Below are positions 45,151-57,737 of a DNA stretch of 64,000 nt, in pieces; the first letter of the stretch is position 1, and each line of letters begins with the position of its first letter. The stretch comes from Phylloscopus collybita (Eukaryota; Chordata; Aves; Passeriformes; Phylloscopidae). The notes below the pieces were generated by a model. That model did not search any database. It saw only the letters and a program-made list of their open reading frames with translations, and was not told where the DNA came from. Location: NCBI GenBank assembly GCA_027886175.1, contig JAJNNQ010000018.1, forward strand, positions 14,551,001 to 14,615,000. The letters run 5' to 3'. Position numbers and translations under genes: made by a program.

Positions 45151-45591
45151 CAGTGAGGTGAGTGCAGTGCAGCACCACAGCAAAAAGTGGCCACTAATGA
45201 GCACCAGACCCTAGCACACAGTCAGAAATGCATACACTTACAGACATTTGTACTGGAGAGTAAACCCACTGATTTGCAAGACCCTGTTAAGTAGTTTTAA
45301 GTAGTATTTAAACTACAGATATTTTTTCCTGACAGTTGAGCACATGTGAAAGAAGCAGTGCTTTCATGAAAGCCCTTGTCACTTGCTCATGGACGGAGAC
45401 AGGACGTTTTCACTCTATTATCTCATAGCCTAAATATGCCACCACACTCAAGAAGCGTTTTTCCCTTTATTTGTGTACATTGCAAAACATGGACAAATGT
45501 TAGTCAGATGAGACAAGACATTTTTCCCTTTAAAGGTCTTCATCTCTGGTGGGAAAATAGAACTTCTGTTTCTGCACTTTTTTCATTATTT

Positions 45592-45653
45592 CCTTTCCCT
45601 TTCCCTTTCCCTTTCCCTTTCCCTTTCCCTTTCCCTTTCCTTCCCCTTTCCCC
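45592..45653. repeat. (TTTCCC)n hexanucleotide repeat
   Basis: About nine to ten near-perfect TTTCCC units, with a slip at the right end ('ccttcccctttcccc'). All-pyrimidine on this strand, so it could form triplex DNA. It gives a PFPFPF reading in one frame, which is not a protein. Confidence 0.93.
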
Positions 45654-46501
45654 AGAAAATATCTCTGCTTGGAAGTTTTTTGTACTAAAGATTAAGCTGG
45701 AGATGTGTTAAATAGACGCAGCATTGAACAGTTTACAATAGATGGGAATTAGGAACTTGATTTCAGATGAGTCAGAGGACTTCACATGCTGTTGTTACTA
45801 CTAGTGTTTAAACCTGATATTTATTTAAAAAACATCTGTCACAGAAGGAGTGGAAGTAGTAAACCTATGAGAGATTCTTCCTCCCTGATCCCTTAATCCA
45901 CCCTTAATTCTTAAACCACCATGGCAGGAAGATAGACTTTTAAGTCTTCAAAGGGCTTCCACTGCTCAGATTCAAAAAGTTTGAAAGAACCATCAAAAAT
46001 GAACACTAATCTTATTGCAGTTATGAAGTTGAATATGTAGATTTCTATAATCAAATAAGAGATTAATTGCAAATTCAAAATGAAAACACTAAAAAGAACC
46101 ACAGAGAATCCAATGCTGTTACAGGGAGTATGAGACTGAACAGGCTTTACAATCAGTAGTTAAATGAATTGTTACACAAATTATGTGTCTGGATGCTCCC
46201 TTCTGCACCAATATCTTTTTGGCTGAAGAGGCTGCACTATTTTCTTCCATGTCTGTACATACACATAGTTTGAGAGTTATGGAAATAGATATCACTTGCC
46301 TTACATCTACTGTGCCATTGTGGCTGTGATGGAAAAGAAGTTTTCTTCTACTGCCAGAGTTGGTGTTCTAGAAGCAACAAGGATTTTTAATCACAGAACT
46401 ATGTATTTGCTCTTCCCCAAAGGAATAGGAGGAAAGAGACAAAATAGAAAAACAAATATGAGAAAGAACAAGACCATGAAGTAAAATAAAATGTTATGTA
46501 G

Positions 46502-46507
46502 TTTATT
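46502..46507 (-). terminator. Candidate BDKRB1 poly(A) signal
   Basis: TTTATT on the plus strand is AATAAA on the minus strand, about 790 bp after the BDKRB1 stop. It is the first canonical hexamer I find there; variant ATTAAA signals (for example 47179-47184) lie closer. Confidence 0.45.
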
Positions 46508-47297
46508 AATTTTGATTCATAAAAATATAAATATGTATCTAAGGGCTTGCCTCAAAATAATGACCATTATATATATATTCACAAATGAAAAATAAAAGGA
46601 TCTTTACAGTACTTGATAAACAATTTTGTAATGCTTTACTGGATCAGCAAAAGTTGGGTTTTGAGGAGGTTACAGTGTTACCCTGGTTTTTTTTACAATT
46701 TATGTACACTTTCTTTGTGTTACATCATCTTGCACAATAGTTATGCACTGCATATAATTAAAGTGCACAAAAAATTTAAAATTCTCTATATCTTATTGTG
46801 AAAATGCAAACAGTTAAAATATTGTTCAAAATAACCAAAGTTATTCTATACCTGCTCAAATGCATTTATCAGCCAAAGATTAAATTCATATTTGCTCTGT
46901 AATACCTGTTGTAATTTTATGAATAGTATTATACGTGGTATAGTAGCTGTCATCACAGATACAGTGCAGCAAAATATTCAGCTGGCTTATGGCTTTCTCA
47001 AAGAGGCCAGATTCCTGATATTTTGTCAAAAAGTTTTTCTTTTAAGCTACTGTTAATAGGTAAGACAGGTTAAATAATTTAGTATAAAATTCTGGTATCA
47101 CGTTATGCATTTGGATGGATAACACAGAACTAGAAAAGTAAACCTGAGGAAAAATAAGCAATCAATCAAGTGATTTACTTTAATAGATAATTAGCTTGGT
47201 CTGTGAAGGCCAGATCAGAGTATTTCATATTAATTTTAATGCCATTTGCAGTGGCATAAAATAAGTTCTATCAAAATGAAGATGGATCTGAGAATCA
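46508..47297 (-). other. BDKRB1: BDKRB1 3' UTR (inferred)
   Basis: Very AT-rich sequence lies between the BDKRB1 stop and the first canonical AATAAA on the minus strand. It contains no ORF worth noting. The extent is inferred from the poly(A) signal only. Confidence 0.45.
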
Positions 47298-48383
47298 TTA
47301 CGTTAAACTACTTTTGACTGGAAACATGTTGAAATTTGAAGACATTTCTTTGAAAGATACCCATCTTGAAGGAAATCCACAGGGAATAAACTGTGAAAAA
47401 ACTTCTAAAGCCTTTTGTCTGAAGTATTTCCCAACAAAGACATAGATCACGGGGTTAATGCAGCTGTTGGTGGTAGCCAGCATATAAGCAAACTGCTCCC
47501 CAAAGTTGATCAGTTCCCCCCAGAAGCAGCCTTTGATCACTTCTGTTTTGTATAATCTATCAAGGAATACAAAAAAATGGTGAGGAGTCCAGCAGAAAAG
47601 GAACATCAGTACCACAGTGAAGATCAGCCTGGTTGCCTTTGTACCTTTGTGCCTCCTGCAACATTTTGCTCTGAGTGCTTTTCGTTCTCTTGCTGTTTTT
47701 TGTAAGGACCTAATGGTGGAGAAATTGAGGAAGATGATTGCTGTGGATGGCAGCAGAAACCCCAGCACGTTGCGTGCCAGGCTTTCAGCCGTTTCCCACG
47801 ATGGGGTGGGGAAGTCCAAAGTGCACGCTGAAATATTCCACTGGGGAAAGTCTTTCACAGTCCGGAACATGAACGCTGGGATGCTGAGAAGGATGCAAAA
47901 GAACCAGATGAGCAAGCAGATCCCTTTGGTCATAGCTTTGCTCCATAACTCCCTGTGGTTCAAGGTGTGGACAAAAGTCAAGTAGCGATCCAGGCTGACA
48001 GCCACGAGCAGGTAGATGCTGGTGTACATGTTCAAGGTGATGGAGGCGCTGATGCTGCGGCACAGGAAGCTGCCAAACGGCCAGTTAAACTCATTAGTGA
48101 TGTTCTCTGCCCAGAAGGGGAGGCACATGAGGAAGATAAGATCAGCAACAGCTAGGTTCATAAGGTAGATTTCAGCTATCTTCAGGGGGCCCTTGTGCAG
48201 TGAGTAAGTGAAGAGAACAAACACATTTCCAAGGATACCGACAACACAGACAGTGTTGATGTACTTGGGTACTATATAGTACACAATGTCCCACCAGTAG
48301 TCCAAGTCTGGGCAAACAGTTGAGTTGCTCTGATTTTCACTCTGGTTTGAGGAGGGAATATTCAGTAGAGGGGTTTCAGTCAT
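47298..48383 (-). CDS. BDKRB1: Bradykinin receptor B1 (class A GPCR), single coding exon
   Basis: This is a 361-residue, seven-transmembrane plasma membrane receptor for kinins; B1 in mammals prefers des-Arg kinins and couples to Gq/Gi. Visible class A landmarks are N53 (TM1), D81 (TM2), C108 and C187 (conserved disulfide), D132-R133-Y134 (TM3), W160 (TM4), P212 (TM5), C264-W265-T266-P267 (TM6) and NPVIY 310-314 (TM7). The N-terminus has N-glycosylation sequons at N13, N17 and N20. Helix 8 ends with C335, a possible palmitoylation site. Length is close to mammalian B1 (about 353). The start ATG follows an acceptor at 48438. BDKRB2 lies about 8.2 kb upstream on the same strand. B1 rather than B2 is judged from TM sequence and gene order. 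Confidence 0.95.
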   Translation of the reverse strand: MTETPLLNIPSSNQSENQSNSTVCPDLDYWWDIVYYIVPKYINTVCVVGILGNVFVLFTYSLHKGPLKIAEIYLMNLAVADLIFLMCLPFWAENITNEFNWPFGSFLCRSISASITLNMYTSIYLLVAVSLDRYLTFVHTLNHRELWSKAMTKGICLLIWFFCILLSIPAFMFRTVKDFPQWNISACTLDFPTPSWETAESLARNVLGFLLPSTAIIFLNFSTIRSLQKTARERKALRAKCCRRHKGTKATRLIFTVVLMFLFCWTPHHFFVFLDRLYKTEVIKGCFWGELINFGEQFAYMLATTNSCINPVIYVFVGKYFRQKALEVFSQFIPCGFPSRWVSFKEMSSNFNMFPVKSSLT

Positions 48384-48437
48384 CTTTTAAAAAATTCGGA
48401 ATTGAGCAGGAGACGTCTTTGAAATGAGAGAAAACGA
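48384..48437 (-). other. BDKRB1: BDKRB1 5' UTR part of the coding exon, with splice acceptor
   Basis: On the minus strand 'gcttcttttttgcag' ends at 48438, a strong acceptor 54 bp before the ATG. A separate 5' UTR exon upstream (to the right) is implied, as in mammalian BDKRB1. It was not located. Confidence 0.6.
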
Positions 48438-51400
48438 CTGCAAAAAAGAAGCATAAAAATGTAAAAGTTGCCTCCCGTGAGTGGTGTAATAAACATTTAA
48501 TTACGGCAAAGTTTTTATTAGTTCTTACTGATTATTATTATAGGCTAGGTCAATCGGTACTTGATATGTGCAGTCGTGGGAAATGTCTGCAGCATTAGCA
48601 AGGGTAGAACTTCCTCTACATCCCATGAAGTTTCCTCTCCTTGCTTCCATTGTTTAAAGTGGCACACAGGAAGGAAAGTGACAAATTAGTAGTTCTGTAC
48701 ATCTCCTTCAGACTGATGACAGACAGAGATACGGGAGAATTGCATCTCCCTGAGAGTAGTGGGAGTCATGCTGGTGACACAAAGCCATATTTGCATCCTT
48801 CCCTGCCCTTTCTCTTACTCTTATTTATCATGCTATGTACATTATTATATCACTGTATTATATACTATATTATATATATTAAAAATATATATATTTATTC
48901 TGTTATCCTGCTGAAGCAGGATCATGCCTCTTTCCCCAAACTGGAAACGCTGCTCACTCTCTGTATGCGCCACTTGCTGCCTGAACTTTGCATTCTTTTG
49001 TTCCTTCTCAGTTCCTCCCACCCTGAACATTGGATTCAAAATTGCTGTTAGATTAGGCTGCTTATTGCCTTCAAACATCAGCAGTTGGAATAATAAAACA
49101 TTGATTCCTCCAAAATACTACACTAAAAATCGTGCCTGGATGGAAGGCCTTTGCAGCTCTAAATTTGCAGCACCCTTCTCCAGTTCAAAAATTAAATGAA
49201 GTTCAACTGGAGAGAGGGTGTCCCAGGCTCAAAAGTGTTTAGTCCAACATAGCATTGGCTATACCTTTATTTCTTTCTGGTAACTCAGTGTGAGATTGTG
49301 TAGGAGTAAGAACATGGGTAAAACCTTATGCTCCCATGAAAATCCATTGGACTTTCTGTCAGAGATCCACTGTCAGAGCTGCCTCCTGCTTCATTCTTCT
49401 GCCGTTGCCATGCTTGATGATAGTGCCTGGATCCTGGTTTTTACAGGCATTCAGTCTCAGAACATTATGGTGGGCAAGTTACTATTGAGCCTGTTCTACC
49501 ATCTGACATTTCAGCATTTCATATGCAAGTGGAGCGTGTCAATCATAAAAAAGGATGTATTTGAAAAAATCAGTATTTTGCAATCAATCATTCTAAACGT
49601 TAACTTTCTGCTGCAGCTATTTGACTCTGCCCTTTCAGCTTCTGTATTTTACACCTAGGGGGCAGCTAATGATGGAATTTCTGAAGAGAGAATTTAGGAT
49701 CATTCATCTCTTACATATATGTACAGCCTCAGTGATGTCAGTATACAAGCACCTTGCAGTACTTATTTTTGGGATGCCTCTAGGAATAAGCTATTAACAT
49801 TCCACATCAGGCTATCTGGTACTAATTATTGGAACATTTTCCATCACTGCAGAACTAGTGAGCAGCAAAGTTATATCTGAATTCATAAACTTGCACAAGT
49901 TGGCAGCCGTGATGGGGAACTGAGCTACAATTCAAGTTAGCACAGCTCCCTGGATTTCCCTCACAACAGTCTGAATGTTACCTAGTTCACAGACCTCTCA
50001 TGCAAACTAAGATATGTTGAGAGGATCTAAAGCTAAAGATAAAATACATATAGCAAATAAATGGTTGCTTTGCATCAAAGAGGCTCTTTGTGAGACAGCA
50101 GAAATCTAATGCTGTTATAGCAGGAGGCTGGCTAAGGCAGGAGAGAGCAATGGCAGAAAATCTTTAACAATTTCAGAAATAATGTAGAAGAACAATAACA
50201 GTTAAATGTAAACAGAATTATTTATTTTACTAAATGTAGAATAAAAAGAAATGCTCGTTGTCCTTGCTTGCCCTTTTCCTGACGACTTCTTGCTATCAGC
50301 TTATGCCTGTTACTCTGCACACTTCAGACACGATCTCTCAGCTGGAGTCACAAATTCTTTCTTGATGGGCTCAGCTAAAATCACTAGGGAGTTTTATTTT
50401 TCATTACTACTTAGATTTTATTCACAGCTAAATCCAAATTCTTGTTCAGCTAGCAATGGTACCTGAGGATTCTGTAGAGTTTTTCATTGCAAAAATTTCT
50501 TCAGTCTACTAATCACTGTCTGAGCACTACCACACACTACGAGCCTTTTATAAATTTAGAGTTCCAAGTGTTCTCTTGACAGATAATGCACTTTATTTTC
50601 CGTAATTTCTGTAAGTATTTTGAAGTATTTAGTGCTAATGGACAATTAGCCACATGAATGGTTTTCAGTTTCTGTCCTTAACTCATTCCAGTCATCTTTC
50701 ATATAAATAATGACATATTTTTCTTACTTTGAACTGATTTCTGATGAATTTCCATGCACGGTGCATCTATCACCCTTTTTATTATTAATGCTCATTAGCC
50801 AGTTAGAGCAATTAGGTAAAATGGATCATGGCTTTGCACATAAACTAATACTGACCTTCAGAATTACTTTCCTGGTGAAAAAGAAAGGGAAAGTCTTACT
50901 AGACTGCACAGATCAGAACTGAGAGCACAAACAATTATTTTTTAGATAAAATATAGAAATTATTTTAATAAAGATAATACATTAAAAAAGATAGACATAC
51001 CTACTCCTTGTCCTTCCTGGCAATCCAGACAAAGTTCCAAATTCAGAAACAGTGGATAAACAGCAGTACAGAGGTTACTGAGAGAATTCAAAGATGCATC
51101 CTGAGGCACAACTGAGTGACTGAGGGCTGTCCTGAGTGTTTTGCTGGCCATACACCATGTGTGTGATGTTATGTTTTGGAAGAAAGCCCCAGGATTTTTT
51201 TTTTTTTAAAACTTTCCCAAATGTCAGCTGTAGTAATTTTCAAGGCACGTGAAATATTTCATTCTCATTGTGAAATAATACAAGCTGTATGTCATGACTC
51301 TTGTCATCCTTTGCCTGCTAATTAAAGCTCTCAAATTGTCCTTGGCAATTAAAAGTTCCATTGTGTGAATGTCTGTAAAAATAATAACTTTATTAACAGG

Positions 51401-54400
51401 TCCGAATTGCTTTCTTTGTGCCAAGGCATACACAGAGAAACTTAGTTTTTTGTTGTGTTGAGAGCTCCTTTTCCTGCTAGACGTGAGAGGAAACCATGGC
51501 AAGGAGCTGGGGTAAAGCAGTACAGACAGGGGGGAATGGCTGCTGAAACATGAACCTTGCTAAACCCCATTTCCACTCTTTTTGGAAAGCACTGTTTTTT
51601 GCTTCCCACTATAGGTGTCCAGGGCAGGAATCTCTGTGAATATTACTTCTCAATAATATTCATGATGACTGCTGTATTTTCTCAGGCTTGCACCAAAATA
51701 AGCTTCTTATTTTTCTGATTACTTTCTGGGACCAAGTAGCCTGAGAGTGGTTGTTTATAAATTATTTTTATCTTTTTCATTCTGATTGTCCATTGATTAG
51801 AGCAATATTTTAAAAAGATAATATCTTGCATCTCAGACTTTACATCCAAATCTGTCTTAAGTATAGCCATGTAAACAACGAGAGTTTTCAATTAAAAAAA
51901 AAAAGAAAGGGAAATCATCAAGGGACTGGAATGCTACTTACTTATAGGAAAGCATTCTTCTCATTGGCTACTTAATCAACACATGCGCCATCTATCTCAA
52001 TTCTTATTCAATTGTTCCATTTACTTTTTATGAATAAATTAAATGAAAAGGCAGGGGAGGTTGAGTGATGATACCTTACTATGAACTTCCCTATCATGAA
52101 AAATAATTTTATTCCAAATTTTTATTCATAAAAGGATAGTGTTAGTTATGCAAACAGTGCTAAAATTGATAAACAACTCTAAATGGCTCAAGATTCAATA
52201 TTTTTTTTTTATATCTTGCAAAATTTTAATTTTAGCAACGACTTGAATCACAACATTCAATTTGTAAATTGCACATTATGTAAGAAATCCTAACAAATTA
52301 CAGGAGGAAAATCTTGAAACAACCCATCTCACACTGACTCATAAAGGTAAGTGCAATATGAGAGGAGATCTTCGTCACAGACTTTCCAAAGCCTCCTCTT
52401 TGCTTACACTACTGCATTTCCGTGTTTAAGTTATTTTTTCCATAATGAAGAACATTTGAGCAATAACAAGAAGTTTGGAATTTGTCCTTGCTTGAACATA
52501 AATCTCTAGGATCTGCCAAGTTCCACATTTACTCACAGACTAAAATAAAATAAAAAAACTACAGCTGCGTCTAAAATTTATATGGTAAATAACAAGTCTT
52601 AAAAAATGTGTTACGTCAAAATGGGATCAAAATACTGGTTTTGCAAATCCAACTCCTCTTTGCAAATCAAGTTTCTTATTTTCTGTTGTTTCTGTATTTC
52701 TGTTGTTGCTATATTTGGAACATTTTTCAGTATGGAGACAGATTCAAAATTGGAAGTCCATGCATTTAGTAGAAAAAGTAAATAGGCACTGCAGTAGCTC
52801 CAGCATTTAAAGATCTTAGAACAAGTCTGCAGAAGAAGCTGTAACTTTATAAAGAAAGGGAATTTTATTTATTATGTCTTTACAACTTCATTCCTCATTT
52901 CAACCTATAGAAAGTATATGAAGATCTGGTAACATTTCAGAGTTTGCACAGATGTAATGAACCATGAATTGAAAGAATGTGAAGGATTAATTTAAAAATA
53001 TCTATAAGAGTCAATATATATATTGACTTATAAGAGTTAAGGGGTTTTTTTTACTGTAAAAAACATACATGTCTATTGGCACCTTCACCTCAGGATGCTC
53101 ACAGCATGTTGGTTTATGTTTTAAGCTTGAATGATCTTCAGTCACACCATCTAGACAGACTTTCCTGCAGAGATTAAACATTTTCTAGAGCTGCATAAGA
53201 ATTTACAAATCCTAACTGAGCCTCTCTGATCAGAATGATTAAACAAACACGTTGATGAACTTAGAGGTAAGACTCTGATTAATTATCACACACATTACAA
53301 GGTAGACAGATGTCAAAAATCCCAAAGGTCTCCAGAGTTCTGGCTCTTGGTCCAACAGTCCAACCATTAAAAATCTTCCTTTTAAGATGGCTGGAACCTT
53401 TAATGATTGGGACAAAATATCTTTTTGGATCAGTATGTTTTAACTATTTAATTTTCTTTATTGAAATATCTGTCAAATCAGCTTAATTATCTGCTCTAGC
53501 TCTTCATCTGTTCTGAAACAGCAAAAAGGTTTTTGATGTGACCTTTTGATGTAAAACTCTTTCTTCAGCTTAGTTGGATTTCTTCACATATTCTATAGAG
53601 ATTAATATTCTTAGAGCTCTCTAAGGAGAGCTTAAACTCTGGTGCAGTTATTTACAATTCCCTAACCTAACTAATCAAGCCCTACTAACTACAGTTTACA
53701 GAGCTTGAAACAGCAAAGTATGAAGGAGCCAATATAGGCTGACAAACCAGCAATGAACTGATAGAAGAATGACATGGAAAGATAATTCAATGGCTGAAGA
53801 CTGCTTAGGGATTTGGGAGACCTGAACCAAGATCCTAATTCCTCCACTGAAACCCTGTCTAAAAAAGAGCAACTTTCTCCTGTCTGCAGCGAGCACCAGC
53901 GGCTTGTGTAGCAGCTTTTAAACTCTTAATTTTTCAAGTGAAGCAAATAATCCACTTGAAAAATGAGAGAGTGGAGAAATGAGAATTATTCCTGCCTGTA
54001 AATGCTGAAAGCCAGAAATATCATCTGGCTGTTGATATCCTTGCCATTCCTCTGGCAATGGTCCCCACCTCTTACAGGCTGAAAGGGGAGCCAGCTCTTT
54101 GCATGGCCAAAGTCTTGAGAACAGTTGTGGCAGGCTCAGTAAAAGAAGATGGGAGCAGAGGTAAGAGGGGGGCAGGATAAAGAATAAAAATATATGATTA
54201 ATGTTTGGCATCTTCAGCTCCGAAGTTCTCAGGACAAAGTCTGCCCTCATTTAGCCAAAAATCCTTCTCATATTTTGTCATGTTTCTGTAAGAACAGAAC
54301 AGAGTCAAGTGTGACTGGAAACTGTCAGTAGGTCAGATGTAGCTTGGATGTTACTCTTTATTCCTTGGGTTTTTTTGTTGCATGCATAAATGGTGCATGT

Positions 54401-54832
54401 GAATACCACAAATGTGTCATCACACTGAAGAGTCAGTAAAATGTGGATTAAACAGTCTGTGAGCTGACACTGTCTGTTCTGTGATGTGCAGAAGCTGCTG
54501 CAGGGGCTTTCCATTGTTGCTGGTGTCTGCATAGGACCTTGAGATATCAGCAGGCAGAGAAAAAATATCAAAAATATTTCAGTGCTTAGCTGCCTTAATT
54601 CTGATTTAAACTTCCAAAGGGATGACCGAGGGTGACTAACAGCACTCAGAAATGGGCCCTGAAAAGAGACATCTCAAAGTAGCTAAAGTTCTGTTTTTCC
54701 AGATCACTTTCCTTTGGTGAAACAGGAAGTGAAGTAAGCATCTGGAACAGTTGAACTTCTGACAAATCATTCCTTAGTAACAGGATACAGACTAAAGAAG
54801 AAAATGCCAGGAAGTCTCATTTCTCAAAGTAC
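48438..54832. other. Region between BDKRB1 and BDKRB2
   Basis: It should contain the BDKRB1 promoter and 5' UTR exon(s), not identifiable from sequence. It is AT-rich, including an alternating TA tract at about 48842-48896. No CpG island is present. ORFs such as plus 48641-49051 run through simple AT sequence and are not credible. Confidence 0.5.
48842..48896. repeat. AT-rich low-complexity tract
   Basis: Repeated 'attatat' and 'atatatat' units, almost without G or C over about 55 bp. Confidence 0.85.
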
Positions 54833-56010
54833 TTTATTTTCTTTTGTACATGCTTACTGCATAGCAAAAAGAATGGTGCCTATATATTTACATTATTTAA
54901 ATTAATGTGATATTACCGTAATAACATTTTTATATTTTACTTCTCAGTACCAAATACTCAGAAATGACTTCTGTTGCCTCAATAACCTCTGTATGGAGTT
55001 CCTTCAGTGTAAGGGTTGCACAAACTGTGAGCTCATGGATGAGCATGTATGATAACACTGGATATAACAGAAAGCCTTCCAGTGTTTCATCATAGTTGTC
55101 CCCGTTGCTTCAGACAATAAAAAGGATGAGCAATAGAAGTATTTATGACATAGGATTATACTGGATAATCAAAAGAAAACCATGGAAATTACCTATAAAT
55201 CATATACAGTGATCTAAATCCCATAGTCTTTAAATCACATCTGCACACTTGTATTTTGCAGTTTAGTTATTTGAAGGTTTAATACAAATTTCCCATCTTA
55301 AATGAACTTTATTGCTCCATTCAAGCTCTGACAGATAAAGACCGTGTAGTTGCCATCTGAGTTTACTCATGTCACCAAACTCCACTTCCCTTGGTAGCTT
55401 TAAAAGCTGCAACCTTAAGTGCTTTGAAAAGAACTTAAGACTGTCAGTTTCAGCATGTCTTAGATCATCTTCCACTTGGTTCTGATCAAGGCTCCTAGAG
55501 GTTAAAGTGCACACAGACAATTCAGTACACTATGAGTCTTTTATGTGTATAATCAATTTAGCTCAAAAATACAGTCCAATTGGGGAAAAGCTATCTTGTA
55601 TTAAAATCTCACAGATTAACACCACAAATAAAGTGTAGGTATTACTAGAATGTGAAAAGGCTGTTCTTGAATACTCTGAGCTTTCAAGACCCCTGTTATC
55701 TTCAGTTAGATTTCTAATGTATTTAAGTGATGCTCTCCTTCATATTGCCAGTTTCTTCTGTTTGTGAGATTATACCAGTTGTGCTGAGCTTTTGTATATC
55801 CATTGACTAACATTAATTATGCTTTGTGAATACTAAAAACCCGAGTCTCTGAGCTGAATTGTAAGCATGAATATAAATAGCATTCACCCACTCAAAAGGA
55901 GTAAGTGAATGCTTTCACCCCAAGGTGGAAGAGGTAAACAATCTTCTTCAAAGAAAACTCAGCTAACTTCATGCAGCTGGGTGCTGGTTCCCTCCCACTC
56001 CTGCTTTACC

Positions 56011-56016
56011 TTTATT
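56011..56016 (-). terminator. Candidate BDKRB2 poly(A) signal
   Basis: TTTATT on plus is AATAAA on minus, about 580 bp after the BDKRB2 stop. Further candidates are at 55308-55313 and 54833-54838. Confidence 0.4.
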
Positions 56017-56596
56017 TTCATCTACTTTTCATACATACTTGCTCATGTAAATCTGTAAATAAGAAGAGCAGTTGCAAAAAGGCACTGCTTGTCAATGAAA
56101 AAATCAGATAGCTTTGGATGACTGAAGAGAGAAATTAAAAGCCTAAAAAATGGACACATCTAAAAATACATCCTACAGGATTCACTTAACAGAACTTACT
56201 CAAATATAAGCACCTCCCAGATAAAAAATCTTATCTAACATGCTATTATGGGTACCATACATAGCTGCACAATCCTGACAATAGCTTCTGTACTGGGGCT
56301 CTGTACAATTCAGAGAATTGTATGTACACCTTAGAAAAACATTCCAAATGAAACATGTGGCAAGTATTCAGCCATGAAAATGTAAGTAAGCTACGAAATA
56401 GAATTCAATCACGAAAAGCATCCAATAACATTAGAAGAAGGTCTCTCTGTGGAATTTCCATTAAGATCAAGCCTTTGTTTTCCCTCATGTAATGAACACT
56501 ACCACGTGTTTACTCTGTGGACCTGTAGCAGATGGGTATGAGCAGAGATTGACATGTTAGAAGGCTTTCTTCCTTTAAGGATTTCTTAAAATTATG

Positions 56597-57733
56597 CTAT
56601 TGGGGTAATGGCAAACCAGACTTTTTCCTTGGGTATTCACTTGAAATGGAAGTTCTTAAAGTGTCCAGGGAGTTTTCCATCTGCACAGATTGTAATTTTC
56701 TGCACCGCTTTGTGAACAAGTCCTTGTAAAATTCCACAGCCTTCTTCTGGAAGTTTTTACCAACAATCACATACAAGACTGGGTTCAGGCAGCTGTTGCT
56801 AAAGGAACAGTATGTGGCTATCTGGGTCATTATGTCATTGATGTCTTCCAGGCATTTGAGATTGGGTGAGAAGTAACGGATTGTGTCGATGAATGTGGTG
56901 ATCTGGAACGGAAGCCAGCAAATGATGAACAGCAGGAGCACAGCAAGGACCAGCATGGTGGCTCTTCTCTCTGTGTGGACTACCTTCATTTTTCTTAGCT
57001 CACTGCTTCGTAAGGCTTTGATGATTTGCACAGTGCAGTAGGTAATTACACAGAATGGAATCACAAACCCCACAATATTCAGCAAGCAGTTGTTTGTGGG
57101 CTCCCAGTAACTGGCTGGGTAAAGAAGAACACAGGCTGTGATGTTGTACTCGTCAAAATAACGCAAATTTCGAAACACCATTGTGGGTGAACACATGAGC
57201 AATGCACATGTCCAAATTACAAAACAATTCCACTTGGCACAGACGGTTCGTCTCATCCGTCCAAGAGACATGGTTTTCACCAAGGCCAGGTAGCGGTCAA
57301 TGCTCACTAGTGTCAGGAAATAAATGCTAGAATATAAGTTCATGGAACTCATAATGTTGATGGCTTTACAAAGAAACAGGCCAAAAGGCCAATGAAAATT
57401 ATTAGAAATATTAATGGCCCAGAAAGGTAAAGTACAGACCAATATTAGGTCAGCAAATGCCATGTTTGCTAGGTAAATTTCAGCCACTGTGCAGCTACTC
57501 TTGTGGAAACATAGAACAGTGAGCACAAAGGAGTTTTCTATTGATCCCAGAATAAATATAAACCAGAGAAATACAGGCTGGAAATCCTGCAGCCATTTCC
57601 ATACATCTGCACTGACACATTCGTATTGATCTATCTGATGCACTCCTGAATTGTTGTGGAAATTTTCTGGACTGAGCTCCTGGGTGGTCATGTTGTACAC
57701 CTGCGTGACATTTTCGGTTGTGATGGAAACCAT
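56597..57733 (-). CDS. BDKRB2: Bradykinin receptor B2 / ornithokinin receptor (class A GPCR), main coding exon
   Basis: This is a 378-codon seven-transmembrane receptor. The bird B2 orthologue is known as the ornithokinin receptor and signals mainly through Gq/phospholipase C. Landmarks counted from the ATG at 57733 are N67 (TM1), D95 (TM2), C122 and C201 (disulfide), D146-R147-Y148 (TM3), W174 (TM4), P226 (TM5), C272-W273-L274-P275 (TM6) and NPVLY 317-321 (TM7). Sequons occur at N8, N14 and N27. The tail keeps the Ser/Thr cluster QMENSLDTLRTSIS that is phosphorylated in mammalian B2. The open frame extends nine codons further, but 'tttttctcttcacag' ends at 57736, so these bases are intron. 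The start is either this ATG or lies in an upstream exon, as in human BDKRB2. Confidence 0.94.
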   Translation of the reverse strand: MVSITTENVTQVYNMTTQELSPENFHNNSGVHQIDQYECVSADVWKWLQDFQPVFLWFIFILGSIENSFVLTVLCFHKSSCTVAEIYLANMAFADLILVCTLPFWAINISNNFHWPFGLFLCKAINIMSSMNLYSSIYFLTLVSIDRYLALVKTMSLGRMRRTVCAKWNCFVIWTCALLMCSPTMVFRNLRYFDEYNITACVLLYPASYWEPTNNCLLNIVGFVIPFCVITYCTVQIIKALRSSELRKMKVVHTERRATMLVLAVLLLFIICWLPFQITTFIDTIRYFSPNLKCLEDINDIMTQIATYCSFSNSCLNPVLYVIVGKNFQKKAVEFYKDLFTKRCRKLQSVQMENSLDTLRTSISSEYPRKKSGLPLPQ

Positions 57734-57737
57734 TTCT
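57734..57737 (-). promoter_or_regulatory. BDKRB2 coding-exon splice acceptor
   Basis: The minus strand reads 'cttatttttctcttcacag' then AAATGG. AG is at 57737-57736 and the exon begins at 57735, two bases before the ATG. A long pyrimidine tract supports it. An upstream exon must exist to the right. Confidence 0.8.

Noticed and set aside
45376..45711. 111-codon ORF with a PFPFPF tract
   Set aside because: The tract is a translation of the (TTTCCC)n simple repeat.
47617..47985. 122-codon plus-strand ORF
   Set aside because: It is the antisense shadow of BDKRB1, whose minus-strand frame has all GPCR landmarks.
48641..49051. 136-codon plus-strand ORF
   Set aside because: It runs through an alternating AT low-complexity tract and shows no family features.
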